DNA of 64,000 nucleotides from Sipunculus nudus (lineage: Eukaryota > Annelida > Sipuncula > Golfingiida > Sipunculidae), in the NCBI GenBank assembly GCA_026874595.1, contig CM049311.1, forward strand, positions 52,269,676 to 52,333,675, given 5' to 3'. A model generated the notes under the pieces. The model made no database searches, was not told the DNA's origin, and saw only the letters and a program-made list of their open reading frames with translations. The position numbers and the translations under genes are program-made. Shown one piece after another: positions 44,815-56,509 of this stretch (its first letter is position 1; every line of letters starts with the position of its first letter).

Positions 44815-47365
44815 TTACACACTGTTATTATAACACAAAATTGGTATATTTCGTTACCATATTCTATATACAGCTTTGTTACAATTTTAAATCATGGTGT
44901 TTTGCATTTACTTTTTGGTCCGAGCAAAGTAACACATTCAGAAGAACTTTAAAGAGATGTTACAGATAAAATGAAAAAATGAATGCCGATACTATTCCAG
45001 GAATCTGTCACAAAATTTCACTGTATAGCTTTTTTCTGTTAATTTTTGAAAAGGTAAAAAACGTCAACCATATTTTAAAATGAAAATACTATAGCAACAT
45101 TATTTAAAGTCGGAATACCTTAAGAGTAAATAATAGGAACCTTGGGAATAAAATTTTACCAAAAGGAGAAAAGTGAACACTGTTGAATCAACCACGAAAA
45201 TTGATTGTGATATCACAGCATGCCAGATTCGGGGACGCAAATTCGACATCGCGGCTTAGACAAGGGTCAGAGCTTATTTGGGCCGCTGACATCAGCCAGT
45301 AATGGATTTCACCACAGCTTTTGATATGTTCAGTTTAGCTGGAACTGAATTTGAAATAAAAAAAAACGAACATTGAGCCACGACTCCGGACATGATATAT
45401 TTTTCTATGAGGATACACAAATTGTATGGGATCATTTGTTAAATCGAATGTCGACGATCTACGGGACAACGGGGGATAGAGAAATGAGTGCTTCCTTCCT
45501 CTCTAAATGAAGATTCCATTCCCAGAGTCCGTGTCTGACGGCCGAAGCCATGAATTCAGAATCAAAAGTACTGCGAGCGTTCTAAATTGCCCTGACAGTC
45601 TGCATTTCCCATTAGGCTCATTTTCTAAAAACATATATGCACGAAAGTCGGCAATATTCGCATGGAGTACCATTTAATGTCTTAGGTTATGCAAACGGAG
45701 CGCCACCGTTCGTCGGTCCCAGAGACTATACTAAATCTCGTCTGTCCAGCCGCATGGTATGCCGCGTCGTCATGGTTACCGGGGCTACCAAGTCGTGTGT
45801 TTTTTCACCTAAATTAGCGAAAAGCGCCGAAGTCAGTCAAACAATCGTTGGTATATTTCCCAAAATAAATTAAACGAAAATTTGCTGCACTTGGGATAAT
45901 GTTGATTTAGATAATATTTAGAAAACTGCCGCGTTGGCGTGCCCGGCGGATATAAAAAAAATCGGAATTTCATTTTTATTTTTATTTCTCTGTTCCAGAT
46001 TTTTGGGTCGGCGGGTATGAAAAACGACAAATTAAAACATTATGGCCTTTCTCACGATTGCTCCATTTGAATTTCTTATACTAACTACAATTGACAGAGT
46101 CCCTAGTCATATAAATAAGAATGTTTCTAATAGGTCATTTAATTCATTTATGTAAATTTGCATTGAGAACGTGCAACAAAGTGACATAAATATATTAATA
46201 TTGTAAACAGGATCCAAAGCTTTCATTTACAAATTGCGGGATTTGTACGCCTGCAGTACCTTTGGCCATACAGCTATAGAAAACGCACTTCTGTCATTAA
46301 TTTAATACGTATACATATGAGGCAGACATGCCGCAAAACTAGGGATATAGTAAAGTGCTGAATGAGTAGAGACGACATCTGCCAGAAGAATACCCTACAA
46401 CTAAAGTCAAAGTGTGGATTTCCCCCGTCGGTTACCATGCTACATAGAGCGAAGGAATCGCGCTGCACACCTACACGAATATGCGCATACGTACTGCATA
46501 CACATTCATGGAATCCCTATAAAGAGAAATATTAAATGTGTCCGATTCCTGCGACCACACAAGCAGACGTAGCTCAGACGTAGCGTTATATTTGCACGAT
46601 ATTACGCTGAGCGCAGGCTTGAAAAGTTTGGTAGCAGCTCCCTACTTGTTCGTCTGCAATCTGTTTACTTTACCTTCACAAAATTTAGATCATATTCTAA
46701 TTTTTGCGTCCCTGTTACGCCCCATGAAAACCTAGTGTAATTCCGTGTACATATAATATCTACGTCGGCGTGATTAATGCGTTGTCGTAGCCTTATCTGT
46801 ACGCCTGGCTTTACCTCGGATCATGGTTCGAGTGTTCAAGTTAGTTGATTACTGTTGTTACACTTTATTTAAAGTGCTATCGCTTAATCTTAATTTGACA
46901 ATACATCTTGGCTAACGCTTTTCATGAAGTCGTGACGAAGGATGTTTGTTTTTCATGCTTACTGTTAGGCCTATATACCGTAAAGTCCCCCTACCACGAC
47001 CACCGCTGTCGTGCAAGGAAATGGTGTCAAACGGGATTTCAAAATGTAAAGTCACCAGACCCTTGCCTGATTCAAGAGCATGTTTATGTATTTTGAATCT
47101 TTATATGTATTTTGAATAAACAAATATAAGTAAAGATGAAGAACTTTGTGTCAATTGATGACGTGAACAACAGTACTATACTACTAGCTCTGTATAAATA
47201 AGGCTTAATAAAAAGCGATTTTTGCCACATTTGAACCTTTGCTAGTATAGTGAAAGCGTTTGTATCGTGGTAACCTTGCCTGGACTTAAATAAACCACGG
47301 AATACAGAATTTATTATTCTTAGCAGTTCCCTCTCCCTGAGACTTTTCGACCTACCTTTTTTTAA
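44815..47365. other. No gene recognised
   Basis: Non-repetitive-looking DNA without a conserved peptide. An open frame at 45637-45873 matches nothing I know. Confidence 0.4.
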
Positions 47366-47370
47366 TTAAC

Positions 47371-47905
47371 AATTGTGTTTCGATGTATCCGCAAATATAG
47401 TATCCGCAAAAGACGTACGTACGCTACATAGTACACAGTCTGCAAAAACTGTTTCAATAAGTAAGTACGTTTTTCTTGCGGATACCTTTCCGCGTCCCTG
47501 TTTTGAAACTGCAAACATGCACATCATCGATCCAATGCGGTCCGTTTTTGCGGATACGCTTGCGGACCACGTTAAAGCTGTGTTTCCATGTATCCGTAAA
47601 ATTCGTATCCTTAAAACGCGTATACGTACGCTCCATAGCGCGCATGCAGTCCGCAAAAACTGTTTCCATAAGTACGTACGTTTTTCTTGCGGATACCCTT
47701 TCGCGTGCCTCTTATAAACCTGCAAGGACGACAGGAAAGAAGAAGGTCAATATGTTTCATCACACCTGGCGCCGGGGCACTATTGGGAAATATAGGCATT
47801 TTTGCCATCCGCAAAACGGATGAATCGCTCACCGATCCGTTTTGATGTGGACCGTTTTTGCGGATACGCATACGGAGCACGTCAAAACGTACACAGGGAA
47901 ACAGT
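47371..47905. repeat. Two-copy tandem repeat of a CGGATAC/GTATCCG-rich sequence
   Basis: Unit 1 (about 47371-47577) and unit 2 (about 47578-47890) share GTGTTTC.ATGTATCCG, CCGCAAAAACTGTTTC and GTACGTTTTTCTTGCGGATA. Each unit's end has GACCGTTTTTGCGGATACGC. The start CTGTGTTTCC and the end GGGAAACAG are roughly inverted. Likely a dimer of a small TIR element. Open frames on both strands are by-products. Confidence 0.65.
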
Positions 47906-48531
47906 TCATTATTTAAATCACAAAAGCAATGCATAGTCTTGAACAATTTAATGTATACGCATTCAAAATATGCAAGGTATTTGAGGTCAATGGCATATAT
48001 GTTAGAACTGACAGAGCAGGTGGTTGAGTTCGATTTTATCACTTTGTATAACCATGGATACCAGTGCGCGATTGCCTCATACTATACTTTACGCGCCTGT
48101 TTAGTCATTTTGCGTACACAGAAATGTTGTATTTAGGATCAATAATTTAGCATACAACCAAAGTGATTTTGTATTAAATGGCTAAGGTATTTATATCCTA
48201 TGCCTATAAATGATGCCGACATAAGCTGTGTCAAACTTACCATACATAACATATACAAGTGCATAATTAATACATATTTTATACTTAAATTTTTAGAAAC
48301 ATATTGTTTTATTCATTCTGGGTACATATGATTTCATATTTCTGATGATATATAAAGGTACACGGGGCCACTCCAGTCTTTGGCCGGAACACAAGTAATT
48401 TGGAGGGAGCTTGTTTGTCTCTCTTGGCGAGATGCTGCATGTACTTGTTTTTGCATTATGTGCAGTTTTGATCGTATTCCCGGTATCAAGTGAATCCTGA
48501 AAGCACTTTCGGCGAAGAAGTTCTCGGAGAA
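47906..48531. other. No gene recognised
   Basis: AT-rich DNA up to the transposon end at 48532. Confidence 0.4.
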
Positions 48532-48609
48532 CAGGGGCGTAGCCAGGATGTAGGGAGGGGAGGGGGCCGAAATATGTGGCAAAGGCAATGTATACTTATA
48601 TATATATAT

Positions 48610-48955
48610 TGTAATGTAGTGTTATTTTTCTGTAGTGAGAGTAGTCTGTGTACATGTACTGTTTGCAGGCTGTAAACAGGTATGCCTGGTCTGGTGACCG
48701 GCAGCCTGTGAGGTCAGCTGGTAGTCAGCAGAAAGCAAGCCAGTGACACATGGCCCCAGAGCAGCTTGTCAAGTGGCTGGCTGGGGACTGGTAGTCGGGT
48801 AGGGTAGGGCTAGATAGGATTTCAGGGAGCCAGTGTGTACGTGTACAGCTAGTAACATAAAAAACTACTGCTATACAACAACGGCATCTCTTCTATTTGT
48901 GTTCCTGGGTGTTTGTGGAATACTGAGTGATATTTCTCTGCAAGAAACTGTAACA
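48610..48955 (+). repeat. 5' LTR
   Basis: TGTAATGTAGTG...GAAACTGTAACA, 346 bp, TG...CA ends. Confidence 0.93.
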
Positions 48956-48956
48956 T

Positions 48957-48974
48957 TGGTGTCAGAAGTGGGAT
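48957..48974 (+). promoter_or_regulatory. Primer binding site, tRNA-Leu type
   Basis: TGGTGTCAGAAGTGGGAT, one base after the LTR, is complementary (one mismatch) to CCA plus the 3' acceptor of metazoan tRNA-Leu(CAG). Confidence 0.75.
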
Positions 48975-48996
48975 TATATACAAATAAACATAAAAG

Positions 48997-50976
48997 ATGC
49001 CTTCTGAAAGCAGTGACAGCGAAGTAGAGTTCAAGGCACAAGGTAAAGTAGGTGTTACTTACTGTGAACATTCCATGCATGCTGGCCCAGTAGTGGACAC
49101 TGGTAAGAGGCCCAGCTCCCCGCCTCTTGTCAATGAACTAACACAAGCTCTTGGGCTACTTCAACAGCTTGAACGTAAACAAGATCAAGCATGGCAGCAA
49201 CAACAAGAAATTGCTAAGGACAATAGACAATCCCTGGAACAGGTGAAAATAACACTGAGGCGGCTCGAGATAGAATTAGGAGGGAGTATTGCCTGTCTAG
49301 AGAGAGAGAATCTTGAACTGAGACAAGGCCAGAAAAACCTCCTGTCTCGTGTAGTGATGTTAGAAACAAAGTTGGGTGATGCTGTACCAACAACACACAA
49401 CCAGACAACAGAACAATCCCCATATCCCTCTGCATTATCTGGTAACAATACAGAGGACTGCCTAACAGGGGATACACACAAGAGATCTCTGTCAGTGTCA
49501 GCCGTTGAGATACCAGTGTCCAGGCCTATACAAAGACCTATTCAATTTGATGGTGTCGAAATACCATGGGAGGCCTATCAGGCTCAGTTTGAAATAACAG
49601 CGGAAATGAACAAATGGTCGCCACTGGAAAAGGCTTCATTCCTGGCAACAAGCCTGAAAGGACCAGCACTTGCAGTACTGGGCAACCTACTACCTCAAGG
49701 GCGGCAGGACTACGATACACTCGTCGGTGCACGTCAAGCCGTTTTGGAAGCGGCCATCAAAGTGATTTATCCCGAGCAAAACTGAAAACTCGAGTTAAAA
49801 GACGAGGTGAGACATTCCCAGAAATGGCAGAAGATATTGCACGTTTGACACGATTAGCCTACCCAGAGGCACCACCAAGTGTGCAGGATGTCTTAGCTCG
49901 TGATCAGTTCATTGATGGCATCTTGGATGATGACACAAGGTTGCGAGTGAAACAGACCAGGCCGCCAAATTTGCAAAATGCAGTCGAAATTGCATTGGAG
50001 CTTGAGTCGTTTATGCTAGCCAATCGCCAGCGGGTGAGGGCGGTGACAGAATTGGAGCCAACAGTGTGTCGGACTGTGTCCAGTGATTATCCAGGGCAAC
50101 AGTTTGATAACAAACCTAGTATAAGATTCCAGGATGCTAGTATTGCTGATTTGATACGTGTTGTGCAAGATACAGTGCAGCAGTCCTTACACACAATGTT
50201 GGACATGAGACAAAATCAACAATGGCGGAGTCAAAGTGGCTGTTGGATATGTGGAGCACAGGATCACTGGCGCAGAGAATGTCCAGCAAACAGGCGCAAG
50301 GTGCCATCTCACAAACCTCCTGACCAGGAAAACTAGTAAAAAAGCCCCACCTGTTGTTTTTAAAACTGGAACTTTGCAATCTTCGGATAATGGATTAATG
50401 GCTGACGGATTTGAAGATTGTGTTCCGTGTCGGATCCTAGTGGATAGTGTTAGAGACTGTGACAGGGGAAACAGCACCAGTAACTGGGAGAGGCGAGCTG
50501 ACATTCAGGATTGGTGGTATGGAGATAAAGCACAACACTTTGGTTGCAGAGACAAGTGATATGTGTATACTGGGATTGGATTTCATGGAAGCACATGACT
50601 GTGTTGTTGACATTACTAATGGGATACTACGTATCGGAACCATGGAAATACCCTTGGAACACCGGCATTTGTAGGGAAGGGTATTTGTTGTCATGTTGTC
50701 GCCCATAAATCTGTTGTGGTGCCTCCGCATCATGAGGCTGTTGTTCCTTCCAAACTGACTGATGACTCGGTAGGATGTCATTGGGGAGTACTGGAGCCTA
50801 TGAATGATACTGATGGGTCACTTGTCGGTAAGGCATTGATTAATACACGCAATCCATGCCTACCAGTAAGAGTGATGAACGTGAGTGACAAATCGCAGAA
50901 AATTGGTACCTGTTCTGTTCTCGGTTCCTTTGAGCCAGTGGTGAGCATCTTTAGGCTTGCCTTGATGAACCAATAA
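48997..50976 (+). pseudogene. Retrotransposon gag-protease remnant
   Basis: The first frame (48997-49785) encodes a coiled-coil region (Leu/Gln-rich, about residues 50-130) and the start of a capsid-like domain (QFDGVEIPWEAYQAQFEI). A +1/-1 frame change around 49725-49745 continues the gag into the frame ending at 50336, which has RVKRRGETFPEMAEDIARL and a zinc knuckle CWICGAQDHWRRECP (CX2CX4HX4C, about 50254-50298). Protease traces: CRILVDS, then a break near 50445 removing the rest of the active-site segment, then MCILGLDFMEAHDC. A linker with VPPHHEAVVPSK is typical of Gypsy elements before the reverse transcriptase, which is missing. Not functional as it stands, unless frameshifting is used. 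Confidence 0.85.
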
Positions 50977-51220
50977 CATCAATAGAAACAGGAAACACAT
51001 ATATTATTCATCTTTTATACTACTGTATACCTCTAACTGAAATGAGCGGGTAGTGATGTGAACAAGGCGAATTATATCTGCGCATTTAATTTTTCATTAT
51101 GCTATTTGTTTAATTGTATTTAACATGTTATTTTGATATTTGTTTATGGCACTTAGGTTTTTGTAATTGTTTGGTTTATATGTTTATGTGGTAGTGTCAT
51201 TTATCCGGGACGGACAAATC

Positions 51221-51235
51221 TTAGGGAGGGGGCAG
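51221..51235 (+). promoter_or_regulatory. Polypurine tract
   Basis: TTAGGGAGGGGGCAG directly before the 3' LTR, the plus-strand priming site. Confidence 0.8.
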
Positions 51236-51575
51236 TGTAATGTAGTGTTATATTTCTGTAGTGAGAGTAGTCTGTGTACATGTACTGTATGCAGGCTGTA
51301 AACAGGTATGCCTGGTCTGGTGACCGGCAGCCTGTGAGGTCAGCTGGTAGCCAGCAGAAAGCAAGCCAGTGACACATGGCCCCAGAGCAGCTTGTCAAGT
51401 GGCTGGCTGGGGACTGGTAGTCGGGTAGGGTAGGGCTAGATAGGATTTCAGGGAGCCAGTGTGTACGTGTACAGCTAGTAACATTAAAAACTACTGCTAC
51501 AACAACGGCATCTCTTCTATTTGTGTTCCTGGGTGTTTGTGGAATACTGAGTGATATTTCTCTGCAAGAAACTGT

Positions 51576-51579
<4 letters not shown>
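51236..51579 (+). repeat. 3' LTR
   Basis: 344 bp, near-identical to the 5' LTR, ends ACTGTAACA. Confidence 0.93.
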
Positions 51580-51629
<50 letters not shown>

Positions 51630-51632
51630 ATA
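51580..51632. repeat. (TA)n microsatellite
   Basis: Target-side tract of the LTR insertion. Confidence 0.93.
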
Positions 51633-51715
51633 ACACCTCATAATAATTACAACCAAAATACTAATGTTTAATTAAAATTAGAAATATCAGTTATGCAAGA
51701 TGAATCAATAAACAA

Positions 51716-51760
51716 GGAACCCATGGGCCACGGCGCTCAGCTGAATTTGGTAAAATTCAT
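51716..51760 (+). repeat. Helentron-like family, 5' tip fragment
   Basis: ACAAGGAACCCATGGGCCAC and GCGCTCAGCTGAATTTGG only; no interior follows. Confidence 0.5.
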
Positions 51761-52896
51761 ATACTTATTTATATTTTTATTGTTTAATATATTTTGCTAA
51801 TTGCAAAGCTAAGAGTAACAATCCTGCTATTTGGTGATAATCAAGTACTTAATATATGATTGCCCAACTAATACTTTATCATGACTTCCATGGAAAAACC
51901 ACTATAGGTTTTTTTTGTATATATTGTGTTGCATATTAAATATTTACAGATATAGACACAGGTGGAAAGAAAAGACTTTATTTTAAGATAAATTTTATTA
52001 ACAAAAATATAATATTAAGTAAAATTCTCTTGTCAACCAAGGTATACACACTATCGGTAGGATTACTGATAAGTAAAATCAGTAAGCTAATATTATCTCA
52101 ACTACAATTTAATACTGAATTTAACACATGTTAAAACAAGAAAGAAAGCTGAAACAAGGAGTTCCTCAACATGCACATCCACACTATTACAGCAAAACTA
52201 ACACTGATAATTCAATTTGCACTGATTGTAACCCCATGTTATAAAAAAAACCTCCAATAGGGAGCAAAAGTCTAGAAAAAAAATGAATCAAACATATAAA
52301 ATTATAACATTCATCTTGTTTATTCATCCTCTACATGGAGAAGGGTGGGGACGGGAGGGGAAGTCCTGCTCTGCTGAGTAAAGGGAGCTATATATAGCTG
52401 CGTCGACTGAAGTTTGTTACATAACAGGTGGCTAAGCGAGGGCTCCGACACTCACTTCACAGCACTGTGCACATGATATGGTGTCTGAACACTTGAATAA
52501 ATTCCTTGCATATTTAAGATTCAAAAGATTAAATACTGATTTGTATATGATGTGAAAATTAAATGATCAGTGCTTATAGGAAATAAAAAAAAAATGTCCC
52601 ATGGTCAAATTTGGGCAAATTTAAAGTAAAGATTTTACGGTAATGCTAATAACTTAAAAAAAAATACAAAATGTTGATATAATTTCTTGCATACGATAAG
52701 AGTTTGATTGAATAAAGTTTTATTCTTGAAAAATAGTTTTTAGCTTTAAAAGTTATCATGTTAAGTGAGAAAATATTTTTCCTGATGTTTAAACAAGATA
52801 TACATTATGTTCAGATCCATAAGTTCTAAAATTTATGCATGGCCCCCTGCGGCCCCCCTCTGGCTACGCCCCTGGAGAAGTCAGCCTCCTACTCTT

Positions 52897-52904
52897 TATA
52901 AAAG
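52897..52904 (+). promoter_or_regulatory. Candidate TATA box for the methyltransferase gene
   Basis: TATAAAAG, 18 bp past the target duplication of the hAT-like element and 243 bp before the start codon. Position only; no transcription evidence. Confidence 0.35.
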
Positions 52905-52921
52905 TAGCCCGAGATAAGTTA

Positions 52922-52962
52922 CTCCAATCAGCTGAGCCCCATGACCCATTGGTCACACGTTT
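52922..52962 (-). repeat. Helentron-like family, 5' tip fragment, reverse
   Basis: CAGCTGAGCCCCATGACCCA and TTGGTCAC: the family's 5' palindrome and CAGCTGAG box, read on the - strand. Lies in the presumed 5' UTR or promoter of the methyltransferase gene. Confidence 0.5.
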
Positions 52963-53146
52963 TTCGGTGGAACATTCACAGGTGCTTACCAATGCATACT
53001 CTGGTAAATTTACCAATGTTCTTTTTGGAGACCATAGAAAGCAAATATCAGTGCTTTCTGTTAAATCCATTTATGTCTTTGTACATGTTTTTGTATTTCC
53101 AGGCTAGACACCGAATTGTGAATAGCAAGAGACTGGCGAAGCAAAT

Positions 53147-54202
53147 ATGGCAGCTTATCGACGATTCATCATCAGCACTTCACTTGTAGTTACTATAGTG
53201 ATGCTTGTCCTTTATAAACGATACGGAATGTACACAAATGGGAATAACAATTTGAACTTTTTTGAGGCTAAACATGATGTTCTTTCTGAAATCCGACAAA
53301 AGCAAGTACCCCCAGTACCTGGGACCGGGACAGCCCGAGGTGTACTGACGCAAGACAAAAGCGTGCGTGACTGTATATCTGGATCCGTTTTGCGTCACAC
53401 TGACGATGTTTCACCAAAACCATTTGCACTTAACGTGTTTAGCTCGAGAGAGACCTCTGAACAGCGAAAGAATTCCTTCCAGGGTGTCTATAAGACACAC
53501 GCGTGGGGTGCAAGAGCAGATCCTAACGTTGATAAAAGGCTGATGTCTGTAATTGGGTCAGGACGTGGATCTATATTGAACTGGGCACAAGAAGCTATGG
53601 CCATACTCCATAGACTCATAAATGAACTTAAACAGCTAACAAACAAAGATAAAATCAAGATATTGGATATTCCTTGTGGGGATTTCCAGTGGATGCATCG
53701 GTTCCTGCAACAAAGGACAGATGTTTTGTATACTGGCATGGATATTGTACCAGAACTTATTGAAAACCATGGTCGTGCCTTTAAAGGTAATCATGACTGG
53801 CGTTTTGTCAATGCTGACGCAGTAGTTACACCGCTGAAGGAAAGGTATGACTTGGTCATATGTCGGTATATGTTACAACACTTAACCATTCCGGATGTAA
53901 TGAAAGTTCTAAAAAATATTGGAGATAGTGGAAGTAAATACCTATTAACCACAACTCAATCGGTTCATAGGAATAACAGTGTTCTTAATCTTTCAAAACG
54001 AAAGCGTTTTAGGCCAATTAATTTGGAGGTTCCACCATTCTCACTGACACCTCCACTTTGCTTAACACGTGACGGCCCTATAGGACAGAATATGGACAGT
54101 TATTTAGGGCTCTGGCAACTTCCCCTCACACAGCTATCTGAGTGTAATCTTCACATGATAAAAAAGAAAGAACCTATTGTGCAGGATATTTGGGTGTGTT
54201 GA
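53147..54202 (+). CDS. Membrane-anchored class I SAM-dependent methyltransferase, single exon
   Basis: 351 aa, intact. Residues 7-23 (FIISTSLVVTIVMLVLY) form one hydrophobic segment after a short basic N-terminus and before KR, predicting a type II signal anchor with a lumenal or extracellular catalytic domain. FQGVYKTHAWG (111-121) and SGRGSILNW (138-146) lead the methyltransferase fold. Motif I is KILDIPCGDFQWM (171-183), the acidic residue after strand 2 is Asp199 in YTGMDIV, then NADAV (222-226), and motif IV YDLVICRYMLQHL (234-246), followed by SGSKYLLTTT. NXS sequons at 276 and 281. The start has a good context (AAATATGG). The layout resembles bacterial-type methyltransferases found with polysaccharide genes; substrate unknown. 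A splice acceptor-like TTTCCAG at 53102 suggests a 5' UTR intron. Confidence 0.9.
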   Translation: MAAYRRFIISTSLVVTIVMLVLYKRYGMYTNGNNNLNFFEAKHDVLSEIRQKQVPPVPGTGTARGVLTQDKSVRDCISGSVLRHTDDVSPKPFALNVFSSRETSEQRKNSFQGVYKTHAWGARADPNVDKRLMSVIGSGRGSILNWAQEAMAILHRLINELKQLTNKDKIKILDIPCGDFQWMHRFLQQRTDVLYTGMDIVPELIENHGRAFKGNHDWRFVNADAVVTPLKERYDLVICRYMLQHLTIPDVMKVLKNIGDSGSKYLLTTTQSVHRNNSVLNLSKRKRFRPINLEVPPFSLTPPLCLTRDGPIGQNMDSYLGLWQLPLTQLSECNLHMIKKKEPIVQDIWVC

Positions 54203-54323
54203 TAATTTTTCATCATATTCAGCTATTTATAACAATATGTTACACATGTACAAGACACGGTTAACTCTGGCATGACTTGTACGCTACTTGATAATTAATC
54301 TATTTCAGTTACAATTTAGACCT

Positions 54324-54329
54324 ATTAAA
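54324..54329 (+). other. Candidate variant polyadenylation signal (ATTAAA)
   Basis: About 120 bp past the methyltransferase stop codon. No AATAAA nearer on this strand. Confidence 0.3.
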
Positions 54330-54631
54330 TGCAACGTTTTCGATTTTCCACCTAGCGTCACACATCATAATTCATTCTGCAAGAGGTTGCCATCGTACAG
54401 TTATTACATTTTGTTGTGTTTTAATGCACCAATATACGCATGTCTTGTGTACTAACTGCTTTGTGATGTTGATCACATACTACTTTCTCCCCTATGATTT
54501 GAGATTGTCGATATATAACGGAGAAACAATGCCGAATTGCGAAACTAATATAGACATGTTTACGTTTGTACGTAACCACTGCCACGACAGACTGTCAGTC
54601 ATTTCGTCCAAAGGGACGGTGGTGCAAATAT

Positions 54632-54905
54632 AACTAGGGACCCATGGGTCTCGACGCTCAGCTGAATTTGTCTATAAGGATATTTTAAAGAAATTTTTCA
54701 GGATTACAGTCCTGTGACCTTAACCAATGACCTTAATTGTGACAACAAAAAATTAGAACTTACTATCCTTGAACTTGCAGCATTTAGATTATTGTAAAAA
54801 TCTTTTAAAAAGTGACCTTGACCTCTTACCAGGTAACCTCAAAATCTACAGATTTTCTCACTTTGAGCAAGTAAGGCATGTGTGAAAGATGGAAATTTCG
54901 GAAGA
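54632..54905 (+). mobile_element. Helentron-like element, 5' part
   Basis: Starts ACTAGGGACCCATGGGTCTC, matches 32400 onward, and is broken at about 54905 where LINE-like sequence begins. Possibly the 5' half of the element ending at 60698. Confidence 0.65.
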
Positions 54906-55280
54906 AACTTTCAAATTTAATGTGAAAATATAAAAAAGCTAATAAATTTTAATGGTTATTAGATAAAAAAGGTAAAAAAAGTGTAATATTTTACAAGAGA
55001 CTCACTTTACTCCAGATATTCAGCAACAATTGACAGAACAATGGGACGGCTTAAGTTTTTTTTTTCTTGCGGTACACCCCTCGCACGAGGAGTTGTTACA
55101 CTTATTGGCAGCATGGTGAAATTTTAAAGAGATTTATTCTCATATTGATGACTTTGGTAGATGTATAATTTTAAGGGAGATAATACAAGGGTCAGAATTT
55201 CTCACAATCAATACTTATGTACCAAACACAGAGCCTGATCAAATAGAATTTTTACGAAAATACATAAAAATATCAAGAGC

Positions 55281-55559
55281 ATGCAACAGGACACTGAATC
55301 ACATATAATCTGGGGTGGGGATTTCAACTTTTGCTTTTCACAACAAGACGCCGATGGAGGAGGTTACAGACCTAAACATAAGAAAATACAAAAGGTGAAA
55401 CGAATCATGTATGAAATGGATTTAATTGACATATGGAGAATTAGAAACCCTAATGCTTGTCAATATACTTGGAGGTCAAAAACGCCCCTGCGTCAACGCA
55501 GACTGGATATGATACTAATGTCATATCTACTGATCATTCAGCAGTTACATGTACTGTAG
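55281..55559 (+). pseudogene. LINE endonuclease fragment
   Basis: Carries the GGDFN motif of AP-type endonucleases and an RRLDMILMS remnant. Open for 92 codons, then broken by a frameshift. Confidence 0.75.
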
Positions 55560-55707
55560 GGTCTTTGCTTAATGTTAAACGCGGCCCATCTCACTGGAAA
55601 TTTAATAACTCTTTGTTAAATGATAAAGATTATAAGAAGCTTATAAAAGACAGTGTAATCAAACTTCGTGCAAAGGATAAAGATACTATATTCCTTGGTG
55701 GGAATAT

Positions 55708-56220
55708 TTGAAATATAAAGTAAGGGAAATTACAATTGAATACTCAAAGAAAAAACAGAAGAATAATAGAAAGAAATTAGATACCTTAGAACCAAATTTA
55801 GCGGAAGCGGAAAAGAATCTACGAAAAGATACACCTATGAGTCTGACGACATATGAGCAGCGGAAAAAAGAATATGAACAGTTTTACGAGCAGTATGTAG
55901 AAGGGTTTATAGTGCGATCATGTGATGATTGGTACGAACAAGGAGAACGAAGTACGAAGTATTTCCTGAATATTGAGAAAAGTAATAAAAAGAAAACCAC
56001 TATAAATAAATTTGTAGTGAACGATATTGAAGTGTTGGAGCCCGAGAATATAATGAAAGAGATAAAAAAATTTTATCAGGAAAAATATTTGAAAAAAATT
56101 AAGATAACGGAAAAAAACTCTGTACAATATTTTGATGATCTCAAGGTACCAGTGTTGCCAGAAAATGAGTTAAATATATGTGAAAGTGAAATTACAAAGG
56201 ATGAAATTAAAAGATGTTGA
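55708..56220 (+). pseudogene. LINE ORF2 fragment between endonuclease and RT
   Basis: Longest intact piece (170 codons), Lys/Glu-rich, with RSCDDWYEQGERSTKYFLNI. Ends in an in-frame stop just before the RT core. Confidence 0.75.
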
Positions 56221-56509
56221 GGGAAATGAAAAATAACAAAACACTTGGAAATGACGGATTATCAAAAGAATTTTATATTGATTTTTTTATATATAACTGA
56301 TGATCTCTTGATTTGTTTTAATAAATGTTTCTGCGATGGGTCACTGACTCCAAGTCAGAGACAAGCTGTAATAACTCTAATAGAAAAACCTGGTTAAGAC
56401 AACAGGAAATTATCATCATGGAGACCGATCAGTTTATTAAATCTAGATATTAAGATATTAAGTAAACTTTCAGCGCAACGTCTGAAGAAATGCCTTAATA
56501 TACTTATAG

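Larger units (their letters stand above)
48610..51579 (+). mobile_element. Non-autonomous LTR retrotransposon (Gypsy-like), pol deleted
   Basis: Order: 5' LTR, tRNA-Leu-type primer binding site, gag with zinc knuckle, protease remnant, pre-RT linker, polypurine tract, 3' LTR. Reverse transcriptase, RNase H and integrase are absent. The LTRs differ by about four substitutions and one 2-bp indel by eye, so insertion is fairly recent. Flanks are (TA)n, so the target duplication (perhaps ATAT) is ambiguous. Confidence 0.9.
48532..52874. mobile_element. hAT-like DNA transposon carrying an LTR retrotransposon
   Basis: Terminal inverted repeats CAGGGGCGTAGCCAG are identical over 15 bases, flanked by a 5-bp direct duplication GAGAA (48527-48531 and 52875-52879). 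The LTR element 48610-51579 lies inside, in a (TA)n tract. The remaining ~1.37 kb (48532-48609, 51580-52874) has no transposase. The right end lies about 270 bp before the methyltransferase start codon. Confidence 0.78.

Noticed and set aside
45637-45873. Small host gene
   Set aside because: 78 codons without recognisable domain, poly(A) signal in place or splice partner; insufficient support.
47611-48042. 143-codon - strand frame and overlapping 114-119-codon frames on both strands
   Set aside because: By-products of the inverted CGGATAC repeats; frames on both strands are equally open.
48997-49785. Host coiled-coil gene
   Set aside because: Flanked by LTRs, primer site and a downstream zinc knuckle; it is retrotransposon gag.
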